Positions 25,243-35,479 are shown, counted from the first letter of the stretch. The stretch is DNA of 64,000 nucleotides from Mycobacterium sp. D16R12 (GCF_002013465.1 NZ_MAFC01000008.1:248001-312000), one strand, 5' to 3'. Program-made: numbers and translations. The notes: a model not told the origin generated them from the sequence alone.

Positions 25243-26472
25243 GTGCAGACGTCAGCGGACCTGGTCGTCGTCGGTGCCGGACCAGCCGGATCGGCGGCCG
25301 CGGCGTGGGCGGCGCGATCCGGGCGTGAGGTGGTCCTGGTCGATTCGGCGGTGTTCCCCCGGGACAAGACCTGCGGCGACGGACTGACCCCCCGCGCCGT
25401 CGAACAACTTGAGTTACTCGGCCTCAGGCCATGGCTCGACGAACACATCCGATACCAGGGTCTGCGCCTGCACGGGTTCGGCGGAAATCTCGAAGTGCCA
25501 TGGCCCGGGCCATCTTTCGGCGGTACCGGCAGTGCGGTGCGTCGCACCGAGATGGACGACAAGATCCGGCAGGTGGCGGTGGACTCCGGGGCCAAGATGG
25601 CCGAGTCCACCAAGGCCGTTGACGTGGAACGTGACCCGGCGGGCCGGATCACCTCCGTCCGGGTGCTCGACAACAGCGGACCCGGCGAGATCGCTTGCAA
25701 GGCCGTCATCGTGGCCGATGGAGTGCGCTCCCCCCTCGGGAAGGTCCTCGGGCGTGAGTGGCACAAGGACACCGTGTATGCCGTCGCGGGGCGCGCGTAC
25801 ATCGAGTCGGCGCGCGGCGACGAGGAATGGATGACCTCGCACCTGGAGCTGCGATCACCGGAGGGCGAGGTGCTACCCGGATACGGCTGGATTTTCCCGT
25901 TGGGTGGCGGGCAGATCAACATCGGTGTCGGCGCACTTGCCACTTCCAAACGCCCCGCCGATGCGGCGTTGCGTCCGCTCATCGAGTACTACGCCGAGCT
26001 GCGCCGCGAGGATTTCGGGCTCAGCGGACGCCTGCACTCCATCGCCTCGGCGCTGCTGCCGATGGGCGGGGCGGTGTCCGGCGTCGCGGGCCCCAACTGG
26101 ATGCTCATCGGCGATGCCGCGGCATGCGTCAATCCGCTCAACGGCGAGGGCATCGACTACGGGCTGGAGACCGGCCACCTGGCCGCCGAGGTGCTCGACG
26201 CCGACGACTACTCCCAGTTGTGGCCGGAGCTGCTACGGGACCGGTACGGCCGGTCGTTCTCGATTGCGCGACGCCTCGCGGGGCTGTTGACCGTGCCGCG
26301 CTTCCTGCCCCTCATGGGCCCGGTCGGCATGCGTTCTCAAGTGTTGATGCGAATTGCCGTACGGCTCATGGGAAATCTCGTGACCGACGAGGACCATGAT
26401 GCGATTGCGCGCGCCTGGCGGGTGGCGGGCGGCGGCTCACGGCGTCTCGATGCGCGTCCGCCGTTCAGCTGA
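25243..26472 (+). CDS. menJ: Menaquinone reductase MenJ-like
   Basis: 409 aa, geranylgeranyl-reductase-type flavoprotein. VVGAGPAGSAAAAWAARSG binds FAD, followed by the family motif FPRDKTCGDGL and GDAACVNPLNGEGIDYG. Homologue of Rv0561c (MenJ), which saturates the beta-isoprene unit of menaquinone to give MK-9(II-H2) at the membrane. Position beside the prenyl synthase and menG supports this. GTG start, probably leaderless. Confidence 0.92.
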   Translation: MQTSADLVVVGAGPAGSAAAAWAARSGREVVLVDSAVFPRDKTCGDGLTPRAVEQLELLGLRPWLDEHIRYQGLRLHGFGGNLEVPWPGPSFGGTGSAVRRTEMDDKIRQVAVDSGAKMAESTKAVDVERDPAGRITSVRVLDNSGPGEIACKAVIVADGVRSPLGKVLGREWHKDTVYAVAGRAYIESARGDEEWMTSHLELRSPEGEVLPGYGWIFPLGGGQINIGVGALATSKRPADAALRPLIEYYAELRREDFGLSGRLHSIASALLPMGGAVSGVAGPNWMLIGDAAACVNPLNGEGIDYGLETGHLAAEVLDADDYSQLWPELLRDRYGRSFSIARRLAGLLTVPRFLPLMGPVGMRSQVLMRIAVRLMGNLVTDEDHDAIARAWRVAGGGSRRLDARPPFS

Positions 26473-26485
26473 TGGCCGGTCGCGG

Positions 26486-27169
26486 CTAGAGCACCGCTAC
26501 GTGCAGGGCGACGATGCCGCCAGTGAGATTGCGCCACCGCACATTCGACCAGCCCGCCGAGACGATCTGCTGAGCCAGGGCCTCCTGATCGGGCCATGCC
26601 CGGATCGACTCGGCCAGGTATACGTACGCATCCGGATTGCTACTGACGGCGCGCGCGACCGATGGCAGCGTCTTCATCAGATACTCCATGTACAGCGTGC
26701 GAAAAGGCCGGTTGACCGGAGTCGAGAATTCGCACACCGCAAGTCGGCCACCGGGTTTGGTGACGCGAGCCATCTCACGCAGCCCTTCCACGTGATCGAC
26801 CACATTGCGCAGACCGAAGCTGATGGTCACCGCGTCAAACGAGTGATCCGCGAACGGCAGCCGTGTCGCGTCCCCGGCGACCTTGGGCACATCGCGATGC
26901 GCACCGGCCTTGAGCATGCCGACAGAGAAGTCCGCCGCCACACACCAGGCACCCGACTGGGTGAGCTCCGCCGTCGAGACCGCGGTTCCCGCGGCGATAT
27001 CGAGCACCTTGTCGCCGGGCTTCAGCTTCAGCGACTCGCGGGTGGCTCGGCGCCAAGCACGGTCCTGACCAAAGGACAACACGGTATTGGTGATGTCGTA
27101 TCGCTTGGCCACCGCGTCAAACATGGACGCGACCTCGTGCGGGTCCTTTTCCAGCGTGGCGCGGTTCAT
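26486..27169 (-). CDS. menG: Demethylmenaquinone methyltransferase
   Basis: 227 aa UbiE/MenG class. [25 protein letters not shown] is the N-terminal UbiE motif; [12 protein letters not shown] is the SAM site and SFGLRNVVD the third motif. Performs the last methylation in menaquinone synthesis. Homologue of Rv0558. Last gene of the minus-strand operon menC-bpoC-menD-(DUF3592)-mgtA-menG, 20 bp after mgtA, and convergent with menJ (13-bp gap). Confidence 0.95.
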   Translation of the reverse strand: MNRATLEKDPHEVASMFDAVAKRYDITNTVLSFGQDRAWRRATRESLKLKPGDKVLDIAAGTAVSTAELTQSGAWCVAADFSVGMLKAGAHRDVPKVAGDATRLPFADHSFDAVTISFGLRNVVDHVEGLREMARVTKPGGRLAVCEFSTPVNRPFRTLYMEYLMKTLPSVARAVSSNPDAYVYLAESIRAWPDQEALAQQIVSAGWSNVRWRNLTGGIVALHVAVL

Positions 27170-27188
27170 ACCGTGACGGTACAGCGCA

Positions 27189-28331
27189 CTAGGCCGTCAT
27201 GATGCCGCGGCCCAGCGTGGTGCCGGCCGCCGCGGCGTAGTGCTCGAGCAGCTCATCGCAGATGGCGGGCCAGGTGCGCGACAGCACTCCGCGGCGCGCG
27301 GCGGCCGAGAACCGGCTGCGCGTTGCCGGTTGCACCAGGTGATCAACAGCCATACCGACGTGTGCCTCGAAGTCGGCCACCGGCAGCAGCATTCCGTTGC
27401 GTCCCGGGATCACCAGGTCTCGCGGCCCGCCGGCATCCGGCGCGATGGCCGGAACACCACTGGACAGCGCCTCCTGCACGGCCTGGCAGAAGGTCTCGTG
27501 CTCGCCCGGGTGGATGAAGACATCGAGACTGGCGTATGCCCGTGACAGCGCCGATCCGGTCAGTTCGCCGGTGAAAATCGCTGTGGGCATCAGCTTTTCG
27601 AGGGCCTCCCGTTCCACGCCCCCGCCCACGATGACGAGCCGAATGTCGTCGCGTTCGGCCAGCACAGCCAGACGCTCCACATGCTTCTCGGGGGCGAGCC
27701 GCCCGACGAACCCGATGATCGGCTTGCCCTCGGGCGACCAGGATCGACGCAGCTCCTCATCGCGCGCCGAGGGCGCGAAGCGTTCGATGTCCACACCGCG
27801 CGACCACCGAAATACCCGCGGAATTCCATGTGCGGCAAGACCTTCCATCGCAGACGAGGACGGGGCCAAGGTGCGGTCGGCGCGGCCGTGCAGGTGCTTG
27901 GTCCAACGCCAGGCAGCGCGGGCGGCGAACCCGGCGCCATAGCTGTCGGCGAACCCGGCCACATCGGTCTGGTAGACGGCGACGGTGGGGATGTCGAGAT
28001 GCTGCGCGGCGCGCAGTCCCCCGTACCCCAGGACGAACGGTGAGGCCAGATGCACCACATCGGGTGCGAAATCACGAAGGATCCGCACCATGCGCGGCTG
28101 CGGCACACCCAACGGCAGGGTGCTCACCTTGGGGAACATGATCGCCGGCACCCGGTGCACGGGCACCCCGTCGTGTGCGGTGCCTGCGGGAGCCTGTCCG
28201 CGGGGAGTGTCGGGTGCGATGACGACGGCCTCATGCCCGGTGCGGCGGAGGTGCTCCAGCACCCGCAGCACCGAGTTGGAAACTCCGTTGACGTTCGGCA
28301 AGAACGACTCGGCGACGATCGCGATGCGCAC
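27189..28331 (-). CDS. mgtA: GDP-mannose-dependent alpha-mannosyltransferase (GT4)
   Basis: 380 aa GT-B glycosyltransferase. N-terminal [23 protein letters not shown], central [14 protein letters not shown] and the EX7E element in [16 protein letters not shown] are GT4 features. Homologue of Rv0557 (MgtA, formerly PimB), which mannosylates a glucuronosyl diacylglycerol lipid. Embedded in the menaquinone operon as in M. tuberculosis, though it has no known role in quinone synthesis. GTG start at 28331. Confidence 0.93.
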   Translation of the reverse strand: MRIAIVAESFLPNVNGVSNSVLRVLEHLRRTGHEAVVIAPDTPRGQAPAGTAHDGVPVHRVPAIMFPKVSTLPLGVPQPRMVRILRDFAPDVVHLASPFVLGYGGLRAAQHLDIPTVAVYQTDVAGFADSYGAGFAARAAWRWTKHLHGRADRTLAPSSSAMEGLAAHGIPRVFRWSRGVDIERFAPSARDEELRRSWSPEGKPIIGFVGRLAPEKHVERLAVLAERDDIRLVIVGGGVEREALEKLMPTAIFTGELTGSALSRAYASLDVFIHPGEHETFCQAVQEALSSGVPAIAPDAGGPRDLVIPGRNGMLLPVADFEAHVGMAVDHLVQPATRSRFSAAARRGVLSRTWPAICDELLEHYAAAAGTTLGRGIMTA

Positions 28332-28392
28332 AGTGAGAGCATGTCAGCGTCACTTGGCAGTTAGGTTGCCCCCAGGCATACGACACGCAAAC

Positions 28393-28833
28393 TTAAGCGT
28401 GAACAGGCGCCGGACTTCGGCGCTGCATCCAGGCAAGCCCCAGCAGCACCGTCCCGGCGACCATCCACACCACGACGATGATGGACCCGGCGGGCACAAT
28501 CGATAGTGACGCGTTACGTCCTTGCACGCGAACCAAATCCGGGTTGGATTTGTCGTACTCGACGTAGATGCGCATACCCGGGCTGAGCTCGGAGGGGTAG
28601 AGAACACCCAATTCGGGCCGGTACGTGACGCGTTCGGGTGTGACGAACTCGATGGTGGATCGCCGTGGTCCTGCACTGAGCACCTCGGCCAGCGCGACAC
28701 CCATATCCCGTTCGATGGCCTTGTCGTTCCGCCAGGCTCCCGCGACCAACAGCAGTGACTGCAGCGTCATCAGTCCCGCCAGCACCAGCACCGCAATCCG
28801 GACTCTCTTGATGACGCGGGAGCGCCGCTTCAC
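28393..28833 (-). CDS. DUF3592-type membrane protein
   Basis: 146 aa with two TM segments (about 8-28 and 113-133) flanking an extracytoplasmic domain with [18 protein letters not shown] and [13 protein letters not shown], typical of DUF3592. Positional homologue of Rv0556. Start GTG 28833 overlaps the menD stop (GTGA), so expression is coupled to menD. Function unknown. Confidence 0.88.
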   Translation of the reverse strand: MKRRSRVIKRVRIAVLVLAGLMTLQSLLLVAGAWRNDKAIERDMGVALAEVLSAGPRRSTIEFVTPERVTYRPELGVLYPSELSPGMRIYVEYDKSNPDLVRVQGRNASLSIVPAGSIIVVVWMVAGTVLLGLAWMQRRSPAPVHA

Positions 28834-30452
28834 AGCGCGGCCCTGATGGCCGCGTGCAGTTCGCGCAGGGTGGATCGGTCGGCCTTGACCTCCAGAACCC
28901 TGATGCCACCGGCCTGTTCGTCCAGCGCAGGCCCGAGCTCCTCCACCGAGATGGATCGCGAATCCACGTGATAGGCCCGGCACAGGGCCGCGATATCGAC
29001 GTCATGCGGGGTGCCGAAGATGCGGGAGGACACGTCACGGAATCGCGGGTCACCCTGCTCCAGCAGTTCGAAGATGCCGCCGCCATTGTCATTTGAGACC
29101 ACAATGGTCAGGTTCTCGGGACGCGGCTCGGTCGGGCCGATCAGCAGACCCGAGCTGTCGTGCACAAAGGTGAGATCGCCGATCAAGGCCACGGTGCGGC
29201 CCCCCTTGTGCGCCAGCGCCGCACCGATCGCGGTCGATACCGTGCCGTCGATGCCGGCGACTCCCCGATTGGAGCGCACGCGAACGTCTTTGGCTCCCCA
29301 TGGAACGAGCGCGGCATCGCGTACCGCGTTGGAGGCGCCGAGCACCAGCTGGTCACCATCGCGCAACGACCCACACACCGTGGCCGCCACATGCAGACCC
29401 GTGGTCAGCGGGTGAGTACCCAACTGTCCGCGCACCGCATCGAGCGCCTTCTGGTGCGCGTGCGCGCACCGTTGCAGCCATGCGGCATCCGGCTCTCCGG
29501 ATATGACGGCCCGGGTTCCGGTGGCCTGCGAGTTGCCGGACACATCGGGCCAGCGCGGGCCGGTGGTCAACGCGTACACCGGAATCCGGTTGTCGGCCAA
29601 CAGCGATGACACCTGGCGGTGCAGGGTCGGTCGGCCCAACATGATCACCTGTTGCGGATGCAGCAGGGCGAGGGCCAGCGGATGCACCGGGTTGTGGGGT
29701 TGGGGCGCAGTCGGTTCGGCCACCGTGGGTAACACCGCCAGGTTTGCGTGCGCGGGCGCGCCATGGCCCGCAATCACCACGGTATCGGGGGTCAGATCGA
29801 TCTCGACGGGTTCGTCGAACGTCACCTCGGGGGTGTAGGTCCAGGGCACCCCGCCGGGGCGGCCCGCAGGTATCGGCCCCCCATCGCGATCGGGCACAAG
29901 CGGTTCCCTGAGCGGGATGTCGAACTGCACGGGGCCGGCGTTGGCGGTGCGGGACCCCTTGGCAGCGGCCAGCACTCGGCAGGTCGCTGAACGCCAGTGC
30001 GGGTTCTGCGCCTCGATCTTCTCCGAACCGTCTTCCGCCAGGCCCAGGCTGATCGCAGCGCGAACCTGAGTGCCGAAGTAGCCGAGTTGCTCCATCGTCT
30101 GGTTGGCGCCGGTGCCGAGCAGTTCGTAGGGGCGGTTGGCCGACAACACAATCAGCGGAACCCGCGCGTAATTGGCCTCCACCACCGCGGGGCCCAGATT
30201 GGCTACCGCCGTCCCGGATGTCATCGCCACCGGAACGGGGGCGCCGCCGGCCGCGGCCAGACCGACGGCCAGAAAGCCCGCAGTGCGTTCGTCGATGCGC
30301 ACGTGCAGCCGCAACCGCCCGGCCTTGTCCGCATCGTGCAACGCGAAGGCCAGCGGGGCATTGCGCGACCCGGGACACAGCACCACATCGCGGACTCCGC
30401 CGCGGATGAGCTCGTCGACGACCGCGTGCGCCTGGGCGGTCGACGGGTTCAT
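28830..30452 (-). CDS. menD: MenD, SEPHCHC synthase
   Basis: 540 aa ThDP enzyme. N-terminal [16 protein letters not shown] and [12 protein letters not shown] are MenD motifs (catalytic Glu in the ER segment), [16 protein letters not shown] the second. C-terminal ThDP/Mg motif: [13 protein letters not shown] and [12 protein letters not shown]. Joins 2-oxoglutarate to isochorismate. Homologue of Rv0555, 12 bp after bpoC and coupled to the DUF3592 gene. Confidence 0.97.
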   Translation of the reverse strand: MNPSTAQAHAVVDELIRGGVRDVVLCPGSRNAPLAFALHDADKAGRLRLHVRIDERTAGFLAVGLAAAGGAPVPVAMTSGTAVANLGPAVVEANYARVPLIVLSANRPYELLGTGANQTMEQLGYFGTQVRAAISLGLAEDGSEKIEAQNPHWRSATCRVLAAAKGSRTANAGPVQFDIPLREPLVPDRDGGPIPAGRPGGVPWTYTPEVTFDEPVEIDLTPDTVVIAGHGAPAHANLAVLPTVAEPTAPQPHNPVHPLALALLHPQQVIMLGRPTLHRQVSSLLADNRIPVYALTTGPRWPDVSGNSQATGTRAVISGEPDAAWLQRCAHAHQKALDAVRGQLGTHPLTTGLHVAATVCGSLRDGDQLVLGASNAVRDAALVPWGAKDVRVRSNRGVAGIDGTVSTAIGAALAHKGGRTVALIGDLTFVHDSSGLLIGPTEPRPENLTIVVSNDNGGGIFELLEQGDPRFRDVSSRIFGTPHDVDIAALCRAYHVDSRSISVEELGPALDEQAGGIRVLEVKADRSTLRELHAAIRAAL

Positions 30453-30464
30453 GCCATCAGGGTG

Positions 30465-31301
30465 TCATACCGCCTGCGAGGCGCTCGCAAAGAACTCCAG
30501 GATCGCGCGGTTGACCTCGTCGGGGCGTTCGATGAAGCCCAGATGCCCGGCGTCGGCAATCTCGACGTACTTGCCGCCGGGGATGGCGTCGGCCACCTCC
30601 TGGCCAAGGTAGGGCGGCAGGGTCATATCGTCACTGAACCCGATGACCAGCGACGGAACAGTGATCTCCGAGTAGGCACCGGGCCGGTCGGGGCCGGGTA
30701 TGGCACTGCGCTGGTGATCGATACCACCCGAGGCCGGCTCGGGCCATAGCGTGAACATGTCGATCCAGTCCTTGATCGCGGCATCGTTGTTCAGAGTCTT
30801 CGGGGAGAAGTTCAACAACAGGCGCATCGCCGCCTGGTACGCGGCCGGCACCTCGACGCCCGATGCGGACAGCTCGAGCTCCGCCTTGCGGAAGAACGAC
30901 CGCGTGGAGTCCTCCCGTCCCCGCGTTCCCATGAACACCGCGGCGGTCACGAGATCCGGACGGGTGAGAGTGAGCTCCTGGGCGATGAGCGCCCCCATGG
31001 AGAACCCGACCAGCCGGGCCGGGGCCGCACCGAGATCCTCGATGAGCGCCGCGGCATCGGCCACCATGTCCTGCAGGGTGAAGCCATCGGCACACTCGGT
31101 GGTCGGCGGTATGCCCCGGTTGTTGAAGGTGATCGTGCGATATCCCGCGGCGCGGAATGCCGGCACCTGGTGAAGGTGCCAGCTGCGCCCCGCGCCACCG
31201 CGCCCGGAGATAAAGACGACGGGATCACCGGAGGCGCCGAGCGCCAGGGGCCCACGATCGTCGTAACTGATCTGGATGCCGTTGATGTTCGCGAGAGGCA
31301 C
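30465..31301 (-). CDS. bpoC: Alpha/beta hydrolase BpoC-like, candidate SHCHC synthase
   Basis: 278 aa. FISGRGGAGRSWHLHQ oxyanion region, GFSMGALIAQE nucleophile elbow, an acid in GFSDDMTLPP and a His in ADAGHLGFIERP: complete triad. Homologue of Rv0554 (BpoC, named as a peroxidase). Its place between menC and menD matches where MenH, also an alpha/beta hydrolase, is expected, so MenH activity is plausible. GTG 31301 is the only good start, 11 bp after menC. Confidence 0.88.
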   Translation of the reverse strand: MPLANINGIQISYDDRGPLALGASGDPVVFISGRGGAGRSWHLHQVPAFRAAGYRTITFNNRGIPPTTECADGFTLQDMVADAAALIEDLGAAPARLVGFSMGALIAQELTLTRPDLVTAAVFMGTRGREDSTRSFFRKAELELSASGVEVPAAYQAAMRLLLNFSPKTLNNDAAIKDWIDMFTLWPEPASGGIDHQRSAIPGPDRPGAYSEITVPSLVIGFSDDMTLPPYLGQEVADAIPGGKYVEIADAGHLGFIERPDEVNRAILEFFASASQAV

Positions 31302-31312
31302 GTTGACTGAAC

Positions 31313-32281
31313 CTACCGGTTCAACAGCGGGTAGCAGTCGGCCACTCTGCGCCGCCACCAGTCGCGCCGGTCAGCAGGCGCGGCAAGCGCCGCCAGCCGG
31401 GCCGGGTCGGGGGTGAACGAAGCCACCGTCAAGTAACCGTTGTCGGGTGCGGGGGCCTCGGCCACGTCCTCGACGAAAAACCCTCCGGTTCCCAGTCCAC
31501 AGGCATGCTCCAGCACCGGCAGTGCCGCGGCGGCACGCAGACCGATGCCGATGCCCACCGCGCTGTCCAGGGCACTGGAGATCACCACGGGCATACCGAT
31601 CCGCTCCGCGATTTCCAACAGCGCGGCCACCCCACCGAGCGGGGCCACCTTGAGTACCGCGACATCGGCCGCATGCGCCCGGGCGACCCTCAGCGGATCA
31701 CTTGCCCGCCTGATGCTTTCATCAGCGGCGATCGGTATCTCCGGGAGCCGTCGACGCACCTGGGCCAGTTCCTCGACGGTGACGCAAGGCTGTTCGGCGT
31801 ACTCCAGAGTGCCGTCGCGGGTCAGCGCGGTCAGCGCCTGGATCGCCTGCTCGACGGTCCATCCTCCGTTGGCATCCACCCGCACGATGGGGATCTGCGC
31901 GCGGACCGCTTCGACACGGGCGACGTCGTCGTCGAGGGTCTGCCCGGGCTCGGCCACCTTGACCTTGGCGGTGCGCGCGCCAGGGAAGCGGGCCAGCACC
32001 TCGGGCACGTCCGCCGCCGCCACCGCGGGCACCGTCGCGTTGACGGGTATGCGGGTACGCCGAGCCGCGGGAAGTTCTGTGTACGCGGCCTCGATGGCGG
32101 CTCCCAGCCAGGCAGCGGCCTCGGGCGAGTCGTACTCGGGGAAGGCACCGAACTCACCCCACCCGCCCGGACCCTCGATCAGAGCGACCTCACGGGTGGT
32201 GATGCCGCGGAATCGCACCCGCATGGGCAATGCCACGACATGCAGCCGGTCGAGCACATCGTCCAACGCGGGCAGCTCCAC
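31313..32281 (-). CDS. menC: o-Succinylbenzoate synthase
   Basis: 322 aa enolase-superfamily protein. TAKVKVAEPGQ (catalytic KxK), VRVDANGGW, EQPC and ADES supply the Mg ligands, and LKVAPLGG the second Lys. Dehydrates SHCHC to o-succinylbenzoate. Homologue of Rv0553. First gene of the minus-strand menaquinone operon; GTG start. The 162-bp gap to the next, divergent gene should hold the operon promoter. Confidence 0.95.
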   Translation of the reverse strand: MELPALDDVLDRLHVVALPMRVRFRGITTREVALIEGPGGWGEFGAFPEYDSPEAAAWLGAAIEAAYTELPAARRTRIPVNATVPAVAAADVPEVLARFPGARTAKVKVAEPGQTLDDDVARVEAVRAQIPIVRVDANGGWTVEQAIQALTALTRDGTLEYAEQPCVTVEELAQVRRRLPEIPIAADESIRRASDPLRVARAHAADVAVLKVAPLGGVAALLEIAERIGMPVVISSALDSAVGIGIGLRAAAALPVLEHACGLGTGGFFVEDVAEAPAPDNGYLTVASFTPDPARLAALAAPADRRDWWRRRVADCYPLLNR

Positions 32282-32443
32282 ATCAGCGATCGTCGCACGC
32301 TGTTCGGAACGTCCAGCGTGACGCCCCGGAGCCTTCCCTGCGGCCCGGTCCTCCTCGCCCCGCGAAAGTGACTTTGGTTTCTAGAGCCGCAGCGTGGCCG
32401 GGTGCAAATCTGCCCACATCGGCGGACATGCGAAGGAGAGCAC

Positions 32444-32770
32444 ATGCTGACGGTTCACGGTGTCGCGGGATATCAAGCGGGTTGCCGGTGCGGGGGCTGC
32501 TCATCGGCCGAGTCCCAGCGATTGCAGCGGATCGGCGATGCGGAACGCGAACGCTGGGAGCAGATCAATCAACGGGCCGCGCGGCGCTCTCAGCGCTACT
32601 TCGCCGACGCCGCCGATCATCCGTTGAACTGGCAGAAACCCTGGACCACCGAGGAGATCGACACGGCGCTGGACGCATCATCGACCGCCGCACAGGTCGC
32701 GACACGTTTGGACCGCTCGATCGGGGCCATCCATGCGGCACGCAGGCGGTTCCGGCCACGCATCAATTGA
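32444..32770 (+). CDS. Small zinc-motif / HTH protein, phage-like
   Basis: 108 aa from ATG 32444 with a GAAGGAGAG RBS. N-terminal HGVAGYQAGCRCGGCSSAES resembles the GY-x3-GCRCxxC zinc motif frequent in actinophage proteins. The C-terminal WTTEEIDTALDASSTAAQVATRLDRS plus IGAIHAARRR looks like a SANT/HTH DNA-binding segment. Possibly a domesticated phage regulator. No neighbouring phage genes. Function unknown. Confidence 0.75.
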   Translation: MLTVHGVAGYQAGCRCGGCSSAESQRLQRIGDAERERWEQINQRAARRSQRYFADAADHPLNWQKPWTTEEIDTALDASSTAAQVATRLDRSIGAIHAARRRFRPRIN

Positions 32771-32822
32771 TGCCCAACGGGTCAACTTTTGGCCCCTAGC
32801 CAGCGCAGCCCTGAAGGCGTAC

Positions 32823-32849
32823 CTTAATGTCATGTCAGTTGACATTAAG
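32823..32849. promoter_or_regulatory. 27-bp palindrome over the start of the Ddn-like gene
   Basis: Perfect 10-bp arms CTTAATGTCA and TGACATTAAG, 7 bp apart, with an inner TGTCA-GT-TGACA. The ATG at 32832 lies at the end of the left arm, so a bound repressor would cover the start of a short-leader or leaderless transcript. Confidence 0.6.
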
Positions 32850-33281
32850 CCTGTTCCCCGCTGGCTCAGATACTTCAACAAGGTCGTCATCGGCGGGCAC
32901 AAGATAGGCCTCAAACTGCCGATGGTCGTCCTCACGGTCCGGGGCGCCAAGTCCGGCAAGCCGCGTTCGACTCCCATCACCCCATTCACGCTCGAGGGCC
33001 AGTGCTATGCCGTGGGCGGAGTTCCCGGATCGTCCTGGATCGCCAACGCACGCAAGGCCAAAGAGGGCACTCTGACCCAGGGGCGCCACACCCGACAGGT
33101 ACGCATCGTCGAGCTGTCACCCGAGGACTCCCGCCCGGTGCTGCGCGCGTTTCCGATCGAGGTGCCCACCGGTGTCGGCTTCATCAGAAACGCCGGACTG
33201 GTCAAGGAGGGCACCCCGGATGAGTTCGAGGCACTCGCCGGGATTGCCGCCGTGTTCCGGTTCGATCCGCTGGAAGGCTAG
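32832..33281 (+). CDS. Deazaflavin (F420)-dependent nitroreductase-family protein
   Basis: 149 aa. LTVRGAKSGKPRSTPITPF, the F420-binding GRKSG-like motif, then YAVGGVPGSSWIANARK and the C-terminal beta-barrel of the Ddn/FDOR-A family. Members reduce quinones or nitro compounds with F420H2. ATG sits within a 27-bp palindrome. Overlaps the convergent GGDEF gene by 4 bp. Confidence 0.88.
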   Translation: MSVDIKPVPRWLRYFNKVVIGGHKIGLKLPMVVLTVRGAKSGKPRSTPITPFTLEGQCYAVGGVPGSSWIANARKAKEGTLTQGRHTRQVRIVELSPEDSRPVLRAFPIEVPTGVGFIRNAGLVKEGTPDEFEALAGIAAVFRFDPLEG

Positions 33282-34471
33282 ACGCCCGGCTGCCACAAGT
33301 ACTGATCGCCGGAGTCGTATTCCGGATGAAGAATCCGGGACTGGTTGCCGCCATTGCGCTTTGCCTCGTACATCGCACGATCGGCGCAGGCGGTCAGTAC
33401 ATCGATCGCCTCCCGTGATGCCGCCGCGGCCACACTCGCAACCGGCTGCGCCGCGACACCCACACTCGCGGTCACCACGATGCCCGCCGGCTGGGATGCC
33501 GTCACCGCTTCCCTGAGCCGGGTGGCGAAATCGACGACGGCATGCGCCGGGCAGATCGTGACCACCAGGAATTCCTCACCGCCGGAGCGGCCCACCGTGT
33601 TGCCCCGGGTCGATTCGCCGGTGAATGCGTTGGCGAGGTCGACGAGCACCCGGTCACCCGTGCCGTGGCCATACCGGTCGTTGATCGACTTGAACCGGTC
33701 GATATCGACGATGGCGGCGGCGACCACCCGATCACCCTGCAGCCCGTGCACACGCGTCAACCCGCCGTGCAGGCGCTGCCACTCACCGTAGATGCCACGG
33801 CGGTTGAGCAGCCCGGTAAGTGGATCACGCTGCGCGGCAAGCGCGTCCAGGCGCACCACCGCGATCCCGAACTGGATGACCGCGGGTATCAACACCACCA
33901 CCAGCAGCATGCTCGTCACCTTCACGACCGCGGTCATCGCCGCGCCGACAGTGCCCTCGGCGAAAAGGCGCGACGACAGCGCGAGGATCATCGGGCCGCA
34001 CCACGCGACATGCGCCACCAGCAGCCGGTTTCCCAGGAAGAAGCTGACGTACGCCCCGACCGGGGTAAACAGCACCGCGCCCACCAGACCTGCCAGTGGG
34101 TCGGAGTCCTGCCAACAGGCAATCGCGATCCCGACGTCCGCGAAGGCGACGAATGCAACCGCCTCGCGCAGGGACGGCCACGGCCCCACCGCCCAGCGCA
34201 CCGCCCAACCCAATGCCCCCACGGCACACACGCCGACAATGACGCGGCCCACCGTGCTCCGGGGACCCGTGTCGCTGAACTGCAGCGCGACGCAGATCGC
34301 CGCGAAGATCAACGCATATCCACCGATGAGGTTGCGGACGGTCCGGTCAAGCTTTCGATCGCGCAGGAAGGACCGCAACCAGCCCGTGGGAACCGGCTCG
34401 GTCCACCACTGGAGCAGAAAAATCATCCAGGCGGTGGAACGGATGTACGCGACAACTTTCTTCAGCGGCAT
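33278..34471 (-). CDS. Membrane-bound diguanylate cyclase (GGDEF)
   Basis: 397 aa. Six or more TM helices (about residues 48-210), then RDPLTGLLNRRGIY and the active-site SGGEEFLVV (GGEEF, a functional variant of GGDEF), with DIDRFKSINDRYGHGTGD binding GTP/Mg. Makes c-di-GMP. No RxxD inhibitory site was noticed. It directly follows the pirin gene (TAG abuts ATG), suggesting cotranscription, though a functional link is unclear. Note the c-di-GMP-associated YajQ in the same window. Confidence 0.92.
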   Translation of the reverse strand: MPLKKVVAYIRSTAWMIFLLQWWTEPVPTGWLRSFLRDRKLDRTVRNLIGGYALIFAAICVALQFSDTGPRSTVGRVIVGVCAVGALGWAVRWAVGPWPSLREAVAFVAFADVGIAIACWQDSDPLAGLVGAVLFTPVGAYVSFFLGNRLLVAHVAWCGPMILALSSRLFAEGTVGAAMTAVVKVTSMLLVVVLIPAVIQFGIAVVRLDALAAQRDPLTGLLNRRGIYGEWQRLHGGLTRVHGLQGDRVVAAAIVDIDRFKSINDRYGHGTGDRVLVDLANAFTGESTRGNTVGRSGGEEFLVVTICPAHAVVDFATRLREAVTASQPAGIVVTASVGVAAQPVASVAAAASREAIDVLTACADRAMYEAKRNGGNQSRILHPEYDSGDQYLWQPGV

Positions 34472-35479
34472 CTAAATCCCCGGATTGGCGGTTGGTGCAT
34501 TGCGCCTCGGAACCATCCGGACGGTCGGCAGTGGCGGTGCGGGCAGGCGAGCCACCGCACCCTCGTATCCCTCAACGTGGCCGAAGCGTTCGGACTCGGC
34601 CTCCCACTCCTCACGGAACGCTGCGATCTCGTCGTGATCGCGGCCGACAAAGTTCCACCACATGACTATCTGTTCCCCAAAAGGCTTCCCGCCCAACAGA
34701 ATCACCCGCGCTACTGCATCCGTCGGGTTGAGGACGGTGAGCTGATCGACCCCGGTACCGACATACCCGAGCTGACCATGCGTCAACCGGGTGCCGAACA
34801 ACTCGACTGCCTCCGTATCCACCAACAACCCATGCTCAAACCCGGGGTCCACGTCGAATCGCACCATGCTCCGCGGCTCCAACACGAGTTCTGCGCCCAA
34901 CAAGGGGGTGGCGGTACGTACCGGCGATACCTGCCCTGCCAGCGTCCCCAAGAACACCCGCAGGCTCGTCCCGCCGGCGACAACCGCGTCGGGCGCGTAA
35001 TGCTGAAAATCGCGTGCCGCGCCCCGGGATTCATCGGGCAAGGCCACCCATAGCTGCACACCGTGCAGCGTGGTGGTCTGGGCCGTCGATACCTCCGAGT
35101 GGCAGATACCGCGACCACCCGTCATCAGGTTGAGCTCCCCCGGGCGCACCATCGCGTGCACTCCATTGCTGTCGCGATGCTCGATTTCGCCGGTGAACAG
35201 CCAGCTCACAGTCTGCAGTCCGGTATGCGGATGTGGTGCCACGTCCATTCCACCGCTCTGGCCGATGTCATCGGGCCCGTAGTGGTCGGCGAAGCACCAC
35301 GCGCCGATCAGCGATCGCCCCGCCTGGGGCAGGGTCCGCAACACCGTCATCGCACGCGGTCCTCCGAGCGGAACCTCTCGGGCAGTGAGTGTTTCGACCA
35401 CGGGATGTCCGGCTCCATCCCGTGAGCACGGGCCGCCCTCGCAGCAGCTTTCCGTCGGGGTGGTCTCCGTATTGCTCAT
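34472..35479 (-). CDS. Pirin family protein
   Basis: 335 aa bicupin. Metal ligands sit in VAPHPHTGLQTVSWLF (two His) and GRGICHSEVS (His, Glu). N-terminal SCCEGGPCSRDG is an unusual Cys cluster. Pirins bind Fe and some act as quercetinases or redox-sensitive regulators. C-terminal MWWNFVGRDHDEI is the pirin C-domain motif. ATG 35479; divergent from a GNAT gene by 49 bp. Confidence 0.92.
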   Translation of the reverse strand: MSNTETTPTESCCEGGPCSRDGAGHPVVETLTAREVPLGGPRAMTVLRTLPQAGRSLIGAWCFADHYGPDDIGQSGGMDVAPHPHTGLQTVSWLFTGEIEHRDSNGVHAMVRPGELNLMTGGRGICHSEVSTAQTTTLHGVQLWVALPDESRGAARDFQHYAPDAVVAGGTSLRVFLGTLAGQVSPVRTATPLLGAELVLEPRSMVRFDVDPGFEHGLLVDTEAVELFGTRLTHGQLGYVGTGVDQLTVLNPTDAVARVILLGGKPFGEQIVMWWNFVGRDHDEIAAFREEWEAESERFGHVEGYEGAVARLPAPPLPTVRMVPRRNAPTANPGI

